Source of the DNA: an uncultured Bryobacterales bacterium
Lineage (GTDB): Bacteria > Acidobacteriota > Terriglobia > Bryobacterales > UBA6623
Assembly (NCBI GenBank): GCA_951813605.1
Contig: OX638379.1
Location: 1,436,471-1,500,470 of the forward strand
Length of the DNA: 64,000 nt
Reading direction: 5' to 3'
This document shows, in pieces, positions 46,349 to 54,761 of this stretch (its first letter is position 1; each line of letters begins with the position of its first letter). The notes beneath the pieces were generated by a model that worked only from the letters and a program-made list of their open reading frames with translations, was not told where the DNA came from and did not search any database. The translations under genes and the position numbers were made by a program.

Positions 46349-46740
46349 ACTATTCCAAATCGGGCACGTGTGCCTCGCCGAACCAACACGCCGTCCCCCA
46401 GTAGGAAGCTGGCCAAGGATGTGGAAGATTCCAGTCTACTCGGAATGCCAACGATGGTGGAAACGGGGCAATGCCCCTGAATGAATGTCTCTGGAAGGCC
46501 GTCAAGCAAGCCTCCGTGGACAGTGCCGCCGGCCTTCGGGCAAGCCGTAACTGGGGGACTGGCGTGCTCCAGGACCCCCAGCAGGCCATCCAGCTTGGCG
46601 GGATGCCATTCAATCCCGTTGGTGTCCGGGTTGGGCGGTGCTAGGGCTACCGGCGGGTGCCTCCGCGCAGCCAAGCGAATTCGCCGACTGATCGCAAATC
46701 TGATTGCGTCTCTCGTCGAGCACCATCCGCCCCTGCTCAT
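46345..46740 (-). CDS. Weak PAAR-like ORF upstream of the LRR gene
   Basis: This is an open frame of 131 residues whose second half looks coding (GC-rich third positions). It has a PAAR-like repeat feel: SPPVTACPKAGGTVHGGLLDG, then LPETFIQGHCPVSTIVG and FLLGDGVLVRRGTRARFG, comparable to the CPxxGGxxxxGxxTVxINGxPAARVGD cycles of PAAR tip proteins. The first 40 residues are Arg-rich and doubtful, so the real start may be internal. Its TGA overlaps the first ATG of the LRR gene by 4 bases, which favours a genuine coupled gene. No other type VI secretion gene is in view. Assignment is tentative. Confidence 0.35.
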   Translation of the reverse strand: MSRGGWCSTRDAIRFAISRRIRLAARRHPPVALAPPNPDTNGIEWHPAKLDGLLGVLEHASPPVTACPKAGGTVHGGLLDGLPETFIQGHCPVSTIVGIPSRLESSTSLASFLLGDGVLVRRGTRARFGIV

Positions 46741-46882
46741 TTCTGATGAGGTTGACGGCTTGCGCAGTGGCAGAAATGGTCTCCCCTATTGTGGGGAAGC
46801 GAGGGTTTCATACAGGATTCTTCTATCGCTGCAGATGCAGCCCGACTTTCTTGGTTCGACCCCGTCGGCTGGCCAGCAGTCC

Positions 46883-48076
46883 TCAGTCGATAATCGCGGA
46901 ATAGACCAAGGCGGCAAATCTCTCCCGCAGGCGAATTCGGCCCTGAGGTCGTGTCTGCACCATCAGAACTCCAATAAGTTTCTCTGCCGGATCGATCCAA
47001 AACAACGTGCCCTGTGATCCGCCCCAGTAGTACGACCCGACCGAATATGGGGAGTTCGTCTTGGGGCGATCCGTGACCACCGCTACACCAAGCCCGAACC
47101 CTAGGCCCGGCCTGAACGAAGTTCCACGTTCCAAGTGGTTCTCTGCCATGAGAGACACAGTTCGGGGACCCAGAATCCGCTTGCCTTCGAATTCGCCCCC
47201 ATCGAGCAGCATTTGGCAGAATTTCCAATAGTCGGCCGCCGTCATGTGAAGCCCGCTCGCGCCGGCGATGAAGGTCTTCCTCTGGCCTGCTTCGACGGGT
47301 TCTCTGGAAACCCGAGTCGGATCGTCGGCGCCATTCACCACTAGGACGGCTCGGCGCCCCTGCTTGGCCGCCGGCGGCCAGTAGTGCGTGTCCGTCATGC
47401 CAAGGGGACCAAGCACGCGATCCTGCAGGAACTTGTCGAGCTGCTGCCCGCTCACCCGCTCGACCAAATAGCCGAGCACATCGAGGGAATCACCGTAGAT
47501 CCATTTCGATCCGGGCTCCGCTCGGAGCGGAAGGCGCACGAATTCCTTCATATACGCGTCCATTGTTGGGAACGCGTACGCCTCGGCCCTGCTACGCGGA
47601 TCAAGGACCCCGGAAGTGTGAGTGAACAAGTGACGGACGGTAATTTCCCGCTGGGCGGGCACAGCGGCTCCGGATTCCGAAGCGACGGTGCGGTTCGCAA
47701 ATTCGGGAAGGTGCTCCGATACGGCGTCGCCCAATGTGATGCGCCCCAACTCGAACAGGATCAAGGCAGCCACCGCAGTGATTGGCTTGGTCATGGAAGC
47801 CACATCAAAGAGCGCGTTGAGCGGCATCGGGCCGTTCGTGCCGATCCCCCGCATCCCGGTCGCTCGATGGTGGACTACCTTGCCCCTGCGGGCCACTAGA
47901 GTGACGAAGCCGGCCGCCTGACGATCTTCCACCATCTCCGAAAGCCACGGCTCCAATCGACGGAGTCGTTCGGAAGACATTCCCGCTGACTCGGCAACGA
48001 CAACCGGGATTTCGGATGGACCAGCAATTAGAACGCACGCTGAAACGAAAATTAGGGGAACGAATCGGAAGTGCAT
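46883..48076 (-). CDS. Exported serine hydrolase, class C beta-lactamase fold
   Basis: This hydrolase of about 397 residues has the penicillin-binding-protein/class C beta-lactamase fold, a family that mostly contains esterases and peptidases. The nucleophile motif SxxK is SMTKPI, followed by a Tyr motif IYGDSLDVLGYLVERVSG and HLFTHTSGV. The C-terminal FRPGLGFGLGVAV and YYWGGSQGTLFWIDP take the place of the HxG motif region. From the ATG at 48076 there is a signal peptide (MHFRFVPLIFVSACVLIAGP). An ATG at 48175 would add 33 unrelated residues. A genuine beta-lactamase role is not implied. Confidence 0.88.
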   Translation of the reverse strand: MHFRFVPLIFVSACVLIAGPSEIPVVVAESAGMSSERLRRLEPWLSEMVEDRQAAGFVTLVARRGKVVHHRATGMRGIGTNGPMPLNALFDVASMTKPITAVAALILFELGRITLGDAVSEHLPEFANRTVASESGAAVPAQREITVRHLFTHTSGVLDPRSRAEAYAFPTMDAYMKEFVRLPLRAEPGSKWIYGDSLDVLGYLVERVSGQQLDKFLQDRVLGPLGMTDTHYWPPAAKQGRRAVLVVNGADDPTRVSREPVEAGQRKTFIAGASGLHMTAADYWKFCQMLLDGGEFEGKRILGPRTVSLMAENHLERGTSFRPGLGFGLGVAVVTDRPKTNSPYSVGSYYWGGSQGTLFWIDPAEKLIGVLMVQTRPQGRIRLRERFAALVYSAIID

Positions 48077-48238
48077 GATGGCCACCGGCTGCGGGAACCG
48101 TTTCGGACGGGGCCATGCTAGCAGGCTGGCCTGTGCGGTCCGTGCCGGCTGGGGAACTCGATCTTGCCGAATCATCCTTGACGTGATTCAAGAGACCGCG
48201 CGGTTTGGCGCGACAGGTGCGTTTGGAACCGTCGGATA

Positions 48239-49609
48239 CTACGGCGCCCCGTTCCGCTCCCTGTGGCGATCTTCGCGGACCCCTGCCAGCCAGGATTCGA
48301 ATTCTCGCCACAAGCGTTGGGCGAATCCTGAGCGGCCCCCCGCAAGATCTGTTGTCTCCGCGAAATCGACCGAGAGGTCGTATAGCTCCAGCGGCGCCCC
48401 GGATGCGGGTCGCACCAGCTTCCAGCGGCCTTGACGCATGCCGCTCACGTCGCGGTATCGGAAATAGACGTTGCGATGCGGCGACGGAGCGCCGTCTCGA
48501 AGGACGGCCAACGGGTCACGGCCGTCCACCGCCCGATCTTGGGGGGCGTCAAGGCCCGCAGCGCGCAACCCGAGGACGAAGAGGTCCATATTGACCAAGG
48601 GTTCCCGGACGACCGAGCCATCGGGTATCTTGCCCGGCCAGCGAACGATGCAAGGTGTTCTCACGCCCCCCTCGTACAGCGATGTACGACCGTCGCGGAA
48701 CGGAGCGTTGGAGGCGACTTCCAACTCTGGCCTCCGAGGTCCGACCCACGCGCCGTTGTCAGACGCTAGGATCACCAGAGTGCTGTCGGCCAGGCGCTGC
48801 CTGTCGACTTCGTCCAGGACCCGGCCGATGCCCGCGTCGAGTGCCGTCATCACCGCTCGGTAACCGTGCTCCGTGACGGTGCTCTCCGGGTCGTATCCGT
48901 AAGTCCGGAAGAATTCCGCCGGGGCCTGCCACAGAAACGGCTGTCCCGGACTCTTGTTCTTGCGATTCGGGTAGTGGGCCGCGTTGAACGGCACGAACGC
49001 AAAAAACGGACGGCCGGCATTGCGGCGTATGAAGTCGGCCGCCGCGTCGGCGAAGATGTCGGTCGTATAGCCTTCCATCTCGGCAGGCTCGGTCCCCACA
49101 TACATGTCGTGCCTGCCGTTGTAGGAGTAGGTGAAGTAGTCACAGTTGCCGGAGATGCATCCGATGTACTCGTCGAAGCCCCTGTCGGTCGGCCTGCTGC
49201 CTTCCGCGAAGCCGATGTTCCACTTGCCAAAGGCCCCAGTGGCATATCCGCGCTCTTTCAAGTATTCGGGAAGGATCTTCTCTCGATGTGGCAATCCGAT
49301 GCCGGTCCAGTTCTCCTGAGCGGAAAGCTGATGGGTCAGGCCGTTTCGATCCGGATAGCGACCCGTTAGGAGGGCCCCCCGAGAGGGGGAGCACGAGGAG
49401 GTAGGAATGTAGAAGTCGGTGAGCCTTGTGCCCTGCGTCGCCAGCTTGTCAATGTTGGGCGTCTTGATTACGGGATTTCCGTAGCACGCTAGGTCGCCCC
49501 AGCCTACGTTGTCGATATAGATGAGAACGATATTGGACCTTGCCTCGACCGCCCCATGTACAAACGCTGAGAAGCAACCAGCGAGCACGCAAGCTAGGAA
49601 ACGATGCAT
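48239..49609 (-). CDS. Secreted type I sulfatase
   Basis: This 456-residue sulfatase has a signal peptide (MHRFLACVLAGCFSAFVHGA), which also offers a weak lipobox LAGC. Metal-binding NIVLIYIDNVGWGDLACYG begins near residue 26. The formylglycine motif is CSPSR, with C73 the modified Cys. KWNIGF, AFVPFNAAHYP, LASDNGAW and GGVRTPCIVRWPGKI complete the family pattern. The ATG at 49609 places the signal peptide correctly; an ATG at 49843 would add 78 unrelated residues. It is the second intact sulfatase in the window. The substrate cannot be read. Confidence 0.92.
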   Translation of the reverse strand: MHRFLACVLAGCFSAFVHGAVEARSNIVLIYIDNVGWGDLACYGNPVIKTPNIDKLATQGTRLTDFYIPTSSCSPSRGALLTGRYPDRNGLTHQLSAQENWTGIGLPHREKILPEYLKERGYATGAFGKWNIGFAEGSRPTDRGFDEYIGCISGNCDYFTYSYNGRHDMYVGTEPAEMEGYTTDIFADAAADFIRRNAGRPFFAFVPFNAAHYPNRKNKSPGQPFLWQAPAEFFRTYGYDPESTVTEHGYRAVMTALDAGIGRVLDEVDRQRLADSTLVILASDNGAWVGPRRPELEVASNAPFRDGRTSLYEGGVRTPCIVRWPGKIPDGSVVREPLVNMDLFVLGLRAAGLDAPQDRAVDGRDPLAVLRDGAPSPHRNVYFRYRDVSGMRQGRWKLVRPASGAPLELYDLSVDFAETTDLAGGRSGFAQRLWREFESWLAGVREDRHRERNGAP

Positions 49610-49839
49610 TGGCCCATTCCAGTACGAAGCGGCCGGCGCCGGTGTTCGGACGGCAGGCCCCCCCGGGAGCGAAAGCGGACCGGCGCGAGCGCGCGATTCC
49701 TCAAAGCGAGGGCTCCAGACTGCGTTCGCCCCTCTTCGAATGACCCCCGCCATCCTCGGGCTGCGCAAGGTGTTCAGACCCCGGCACAGGGACTGCCTTG
49801 TCATCTGACGTTCCGCCTGGAAATCCAGGCAGGTAGGAG

Positions 49840-50166
49840 TCAACCCTTACAAAGCTCCGACGCGCTGCAAGGGACAGCTTTGTCCACCGTCTTGAGCTGG
49901 TCACCTTCGATCATGCCCGTGAGCGCCACCATCTCTCCAGCGAATTTCTTGACCTTGTCTTGGTCAGCGATCTTGTAGATCTTACCGTCATCTGTCACTA
50001 GCACGGCGAGGGCTCCGCCTTGGATGCAGTTCTTAGCGCAAGCGGGATTGCGCTCGGCTTCGTTGCGAGCGCATCCTTCGTCGGAAATGTAGCCGGTGAT
50101 TGTGCCGGCTAGGCACAGCCCACTGGCAACCAGCGCTAGCGTGACCAAAGTACAGGTGCGTCTCAT
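49840..50166 (-). CDS. Small secreted cysteine-containing protein
   Basis: This 108-residue protein has a signal peptide (MRRTCTLVTLALVASGLCLAG). A small beta domain follows: GTITGYISDEGCARNEAERNPACAKNCIQGGALAVLVTDDGKIYKIAD, then KFAGEMVALTGMIEGDQLKTV. Mature-part cysteines at about 33, 44, 48, 101 and 107 could form disulfides. Proteins of this GxxSDxxC...C..C type are frequent in acidobacterial genomes as uncharacterised secreted proteins. No operon partner is obvious; the neighbouring sulfatase start lies 230 bases downstream. Confidence 0.75.
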   Translation of the reverse strand: MRRTCTLVTLALVASGLCLAGTITGYISDEGCARNEAERNPACAKNCIQGGALAVLVTDDGKIYKIADQDKVKKFAGEMVALTGMIEGDQLKTVDKAVPCSASELCKG

Positions 50167-50243
50167 AGAGTTTCTCCGAATCGGTTTCAGGCTATCCGTG
50201 GTTCCAGCCTGTCGTTGATCCTAAGGATTCCCCCCGGCGAATG

Positions 50244-50760
50244 TCAAACGGCGTGACCCGGCGGGCTGCAAGCCCGGCCTCCGGCCCTACAGCGGGACAG
50301 TTTGGTCTCCGGCCCTTGACCGGGGCGGATCGATGGCAGGTTTCGTAGGTGTGTCGGCAATTGCAGCAGCGTCGCTTCGTCGCCGAGCATGAGTGGATTG
50401 CCAAACACCGTCTGAGGATCGTTGGTCTCTTCCAGCCACTGGTCGAGAAGCTCGCGCATTGCCTGCAGTCGGTCTGCGTGACCCAGGACTGGTGCCATTT
50501 TGTGCTGCTCCTGCGGCTCGTTGCGCACGTTGTAATGCTCCTCTGCCGGCGGCCTGAGGTATCGGTCCAGGATTGCGAGTGCTGCGTCGTCGGCTTCAGC
50601 CGCCCTTTCCCAGGACGCCCGGTAGAACCTCCTCGAGCGCGGCGCGCCACGGTTGATGTGGGATGCGCACTGAAATTCCGGATGAAAGCTTCGAATCTAC
50701 CTGTACTCGCCAGTTGATCGTAAGTGGCACGAATTGCCGTCCAGCCGGACAAGAGGGGTG
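50244..50760 (-). pseudogene. Sulfatase C-terminal pseudogene fragment
   Basis: The reverse strand holds the C-terminal part of a sulfatase split between frames. One frame gives ATYDQLASTGRFEAFIRNF. The next gives RSRRFYRASWERAAEADDAALAILDRYLRPPAEEHYNVRNEPQEQHKM and ADRLQAMRELLDQWLEETNDPQTVFGNP. The EExYxxRNxPxExxxL ... LxxWxEETxDP pattern is that of heparan-N-sulfatase-like enzymes. The catalytic N-terminal part is absent, and a frameshift lies near 50650, so the gene is dead. It stands next to an intact sulfatase but is not its continuation. Confidence 0.55.
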
Positions 50761-50866
50761 CATTCTTTCAGCCGGGACTCTATAAGAACGGGCGAAGCGA
50801 CAATGCTCGCTGCTCCGGTGGAACAAAGCCGTGGGATTCGGGGCTGCTGAGCATCGCCGGCTCAAC

Positions 50867-51240
50867 GATGTCCTCGGTGGCTGCGCTTTAGAAGCCGCTG
50901 CTTAGGCTAAAGGGACTTGGTCATCGAAGAAGCTTCCCCGTCGGTGTCGAACAGCACGGTTGCCGTTTTCTGGGGCCGAGGGATCTTCTGCTAGCGGGCA
51001 AGCGATCGGTTCTCGAATCATCCGCTTAGGCCCTCCGTCGCCATCAGCTTGGAAATGATCGACAAGAACGCCCGTCGAGGCACATGTGGCTGCATGCCCA
51101 TCCGCGACGGTCGTTCGGTGAGCTCGCGCGTACAGAGCTCAAAGAGCCTGCCATCGGCGTCACGGACGCTTTTTGAAATCAAGAGCGGCTCCTGCCCAAT
51201 TCGAAGATGGTCTTAGGATGAGTACTTGTCAGGTTTACCA
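50867..51240. other. Region upstream of the third receptor
   Basis: There is no supported gene. On the reverse strand at about 51017-51211 a stop-free stretch reads ISKSVRDADGRLFELCTRELTERP and onward for about 60 residues. This is protein-like but unassigned, and may be another fragment. No clear promoter was picked out. Confidence 0.35.
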
Positions 51241-53745
51241 ATGCAAGAACTTCACAGGGCGAGTATCGGGGCGGGGCGGCGAGGCGATCGTCGCTTATCG
51301 CGCGAGCCTTTAAAAGTTCACATTCTGCCCACGAAGGGCGCCAAAAGGGAGAGCGGAAACCCGCGATGCGTCCGGACTCGCGCTCTAGTTCGTCTTGCAG
51401 CATGGGGGGCGCTGGCTTGGTGCGGGGTCCTAACTGGTCAAGACACGGTTGGCACAGGCACCATCCGGGGCACGATAACGCGGAGCGACGGGACCCCGGC
51501 CGGTTCGGTCCGCGTTTGCGTTGAGGGCACGGGACAGTGCGCTTTGAGTGATCCCACAGGAAGGTTCGCGTCCCTTGATGCCCGGCCTGGCACGCGTCGG
51601 CTCGAGGTGACGATGGAAGCCGGCCAGGCCATGCTTACCGGGGATGTCAATGTAAGAGCGGGCCTGACCAGCGAGGTTGTGCTGGAATTGCCCGAGATCG
51701 CCGCTGTCCAAAGTTCTGTGACCGTAGGTGCCACGGAATTGCTGACTCCCGATGAAGTCGTCACTTCGGGCGTTCGAATTCAGAACCACGCAGTCGCCAA
51801 GAGCGCCGGCGCGTTGCAGGACGTCTCACGGTACGTTTCCACCTTGCCGGGGGTTGTAACCGGGTCGGCGGATTTCCGAAACGACATCATCGTACGCGGC
51901 GGCAGCCCGCTGGAAAACCTTTTCGTCGTCGATAACATCGAAATCCCGAACATCAACAGCTTCGCCAACCTCGCGTCCGCGGGCGGTACGGTCAGCTTGC
52001 TGGACGTGAATCTGATCGAAGATGTCACGTTCCTGACCGGCGGATATCCCGCCCCATATACCAACAGGCTATCGAGCGTGATGCAAGTTGCTCAGCGCGA
52101 AGGCAGCCGTGACCGATTTCGCTCGCTCGTTACTTTCGCGTACGCAGGAGCGGGAGGCGTGCTGGAAGGGCCGTGGGCGAACGGCAACGGCTCGTGGATC
52201 CTATCGGCTAGACGCAGCTTTCTCGACTGGTTCACCAATGACCTAGGTACCGGGGGCGTTCCAGTCTACTACTCGTTTACCGGGAAGGCGGTGCGAGACG
52301 TCGGCGCTCGCGACCGCATGTGGGTCACGAGCATCAGCGGCATCGACAACATTCGTCTGGGCCTGACGGAGGACTCCAAGCCAAGAGACGTGCTGAGCAC
52401 GCTAGACATCCGTTACGGAGGCCGCCGGAATGCGTCAGGAATCAACTGGCAGCGCATTTTTGGCGCTCGTGGCGTCGGTCTGCTGGGATTTAGCCATTCG
52501 AGCGCGCAGGTCGACTCCACGGTCAAGGACCTAGTACGCAACGGCCTGTTCGGACCGGACGCGGATGTCGCGGAAACGATCGAAGGTGGAGCCGTTACGT
52601 TTCGACAGGATTCCACGGAAGCGGAAACGACCCTCAAGTACGACCTAACGATCCACGCCGGAGCATCGGGCGAGTACCGGCTTGGCGGTGCGCAGAAGTA
52701 TTTCGTCAACAACTACGTGACTTTGTCCCCGCTCGGCTACGACGGTCCGTTCACGCTTGTCCCAGATATCAATCCAATCGACCTCCGCGAACGATTTGTC
52801 GCTTCGCAAAGCGGACTCTACTTGCAGAGCACATATAGGTTCGCCGGCAGGGTGCGCGTCACGATCGGTGGCCGTTACGACCGCTACGCTCACTTCGGAC
52901 TCTCGCATTCCCGGCTGAGCCCACGCGCGGGGGTCTCGGTGTCTCTGAGTCGAGACGTTTCGTGGAACGCGAGCTGGGGCGTCTACCATCAGATGCCGGT
53001 CTACCTGTTTCTCGCTGCGTTCCCCGAGAACCGGTTCTTGCTTCCCTCTCGATCCGACCACTGGGTTAGCGGACTGGCTTGGACACCGGGTCGCAATCTG
53101 CGAATCACGTTGGAGGCCTATGACAAGCGGTACCGGGACTACGCCGCGTCGACGCAGTTCCCTGCTGTGTCATTCGCCAATGTCGGCGACACATTCGATG
53201 TTCGGGACATCCTTTACCCTATGACCAGTGCGGGGAGGGGCAGGGCACGGGGCATCGAATTCTTCGCGGAAAAGAAGTATGCCGGCGACTGGTTCGGTCA
53301 ACTGAACCTCGCATATTCGCGGTCCAAGCACGCCGGACTTGATGGCGAGCTACGGCCCGGAGCCTTCGATCGGCCTTTCGTGTTCAACATGGTCGGTGGC
53401 AAGCGGGTCGGCCGGAAGTGGGAAGCGGCTGTCCGCTTCGCGTACTTGACCGGCAGGCCCTACACGCCGTTCCGCAGGGACCTGTCCGAGGAGCAGCGGC
53501 GCGGCATATTTGATCTAGACCGCGTCAATGCTCTGCGCTATGCCCCGTTCGTGACCCTCGACGTACGTCTCGACAGGACCTTTCGAATAGGCGAACAGGT
53601 CGTAGTGGTCTATCTCGGCGTGCAGAACGTCCTGGGGAGGGAGAATGCGACGAATGTCCTCTGGAACCGAGTGACTAACCGCCCGAGGTTCGGGGAGGGC
53701 ATTGGTCGGTTCCCGCTCGTCGGCATGGAATGGTCAATCCGGTAG
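51241..53745 (+). CDS. TonB-dependent receptor with carboxypeptidase-regulatory-like domain (3)
   Basis: This outer-membrane receptor of about 834 residues is shorter than the other two in the window. After an N-terminal extension, the signal core is LVRLAAWGALAWCGVLTGQ. A regulatory-like domain follows (GTIRGTITRSDGTPAGSVRVCVEG), then a well-defined plug (DIIVRGGSPLENLFVVDNIEIPNINSF, TFLTGGYPAPYTNRLSSVM) and a barrel through NVLGRENATNVLWN to GMEWSIR. The plug motif VRGGSPxENLFxVDxIEIPN is of the classical TonB type. The start is uncertain: TTG at 51226 and ATG at 51241 both precede about 45 residues that do not look like a signal peptide. Confidence 0.88.
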   Translation: MQELHRASIGAGRRGDRRLSREPLKVHILPTKGAKRESGNPRCVRTRALVRLAAWGALAWCGVLTGQDTVGTGTIRGTITRSDGTPAGSVRVCVEGTGQCALSDPTGRFASLDARPGTRRLEVTMEAGQAMLTGDVNVRAGLTSEVVLELPEIAAVQSSVTVGATELLTPDEVVTSGVRIQNHAVAKSAGALQDVSRYVSTLPGVVTGSADFRNDIIVRGGSPLENLFVVDNIEIPNINSFANLASAGGTVSLLDVNLIEDVTFLTGGYPAPYTNRLSSVMQVAQREGSRDRFRSLVTFAYAGAGGVLEGPWANGNGSWILSARRSFLDWFTNDLGTGGVPVYYSFTGKAVRDVGARDRMWVTSISGIDNIRLGLTEDSKPRDVLSTLDIRYGGRRNASGINWQRIFGARGVGLLGFSHSSAQVDSTVKDLVRNGLFGPDADVAETIEGGAVTFRQDSTEAETTLKYDLTIHAGASGEYRLGGAQKYFVNNYVTLSPLGYDGPFTLVPDINPIDLRERFVASQSGLYLQSTYRFAGRVRVTIGGRYDRYAHFGLSHSRLSPRAGVSVSLSRDVSWNASWGVYHQMPVYLFLAAFPENRFLLPSRSDHWVSGLAWTPGRNLRITLEAYDKRYRDYAASTQFPAVSFANVGDTFDVRDILYPMTSAGRGRARGIEFFAEKKYAGDWFGQLNLAYSRSKHAGLDGELRPGAFDRPFVFNMVGGKRVGRKWEAAVRFAYLTGRPYTPFRRDLSEEQRRGIFDLDRVNALRYAPFVTLDVRLDRTFRIGEQVVVVYLGVQNVLGRENATNVLWNRVTNRPRFGEGIGRFPLVGMEWSIR

Positions 53746-53787
53746 AAACGGCTTCCGTTCCGTCCGATCGCGCCAAAGAATCCGATC

Positions 53788-54696
53788 TCAGCGTTCGACC
53801 CACCGATAGGCTGCCTTGCTATTCAGCCGGAAGCATTTTTCCTGGGCCGCGGACCCCTTGTCGGAGAAGTATTCGCGGACAATGCCGAAAACCTGAGCGT
53901 ATGTCCCGAGCGGGTCACTGTTCGGCCAGTCGCTGCCGTAGAGCACGCGATCTTCGCCGAATGCATTCACGATCTGGTCAATCGTTGCCCGGTAGTCCTC
54001 CAGTTCGTACGAAACCTTATCTCCTTTGAAATCCAAGACTGCCGAAATCTTCACGTAGGTCTGAGGCCTAGCCGAAAACTCGCGCAGGATTCGCTCGTAC
54101 CGATCCGTCTGGCCGGGAGGGAGCCTGAACTTCGGTAGATGGTCGACGACCATGCGCAGTGAAGGGACACGGTCCGAGAGACGCAGCATGGCTTCCAGGA
54201 GGTCGAAGTTCTGATTCGCGGTGTCAAGGGACAGGCCCGCCTCGGCGAGGAGGCCCATGTCCTTCACGAATTGCGGGTTGGCAAGCTGATCGCCGAGGTT
54301 ACGGCCCCATAGGTTCCCGTAGCGGATCCCGCGAAACAGTGGGTTCGCGGCGAAGCGCTCCAGATGGCTGCCGAACCCGGGCTTGCCGGCGTCCAGGAAT
54401 CCCACAAGCGCAACAATCGAGGGGTCATTGGCGGAAATGTCTAGCACCCATTGGTTGTCCTCGATCCGCGGGCTGCACTCGACGACAACGGCGCCAACCA
54501 CTCCGTGGCTGCCCGCGACCTCTCGGAAGCGACTCGGATAAGTCGGCTTAGACCGAATTGGATCGTCCGGCGGGGGCCAAGGGATACCGCCGGGCCTGTT
54601 GGGGTCGAATAGGTGAATATGTGTGTCGATCACCGGGAAGGGAGGCTGCGCGGCCGAAGCCACGGCAGCGGAGAGCAAGAACGTCCGGCGCGTCAC
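53788..54696 (-). CDS. Exported amidohydrolase-family protein (lactonase-like)
   Basis: This is a 302-residue TIM-barrel hydrolase of the amidohydrolase_2 group, which includes L-fuconolactonase and related sugar lactonases. The metal motif is VIDTHIHLFDPNRPGG. MVVDHLPKFRLPPGQ follows, and the late Asp sits in VLYGSDWPNSDP. A short Tat-like or Sec signal (MTRRTFLLSAAVASAAQ) indicates export. It is divergent from selA with about 65 bases between them and has no evident link to selenium metabolism. Full length for the family. Confidence 0.87.
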   Translation of the reverse strand: MTRRTFLLSAAVASAAQPPFPVIDTHIHLFDPNRPGGIPWPPPDDPIRSKPTYPSRFREVAGSHGVVGAVVVECSPRIEDNQWVLDISANDPSIVALVGFLDAGKPGFGSHLERFAANPLFRGIRYGNLWGRNLGDQLANPQFVKDMGLLAEAGLSLDTANQNFDLLEAMLRLSDRVPSLRMVVDHLPKFRLPPGQTDRYERILREFSARPQTYVKISAVLDFKGDKVSYELEDYRATIDQIVNAFGEDRVLYGSDWPNSDPLGTYAQVFGIVREYFSDKGSAAQEKCFRLNSKAAYRWVER

Positions 54697-54761
54697 GAAT
54701 CAAGTATAGAGATCCGCCGAATCGCCGCCCGGCCTTGCTTGCCTTCCGCCAGGCTGGTTAG

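Noticed and set aside
46481..47017. A 178-residue forward open frame between the LRR and hydrolase genes
   Set aside because: It runs antisense across the hydrolase 3' end and the PAAR-like ORF, and reads as low-information sequence without motifs.
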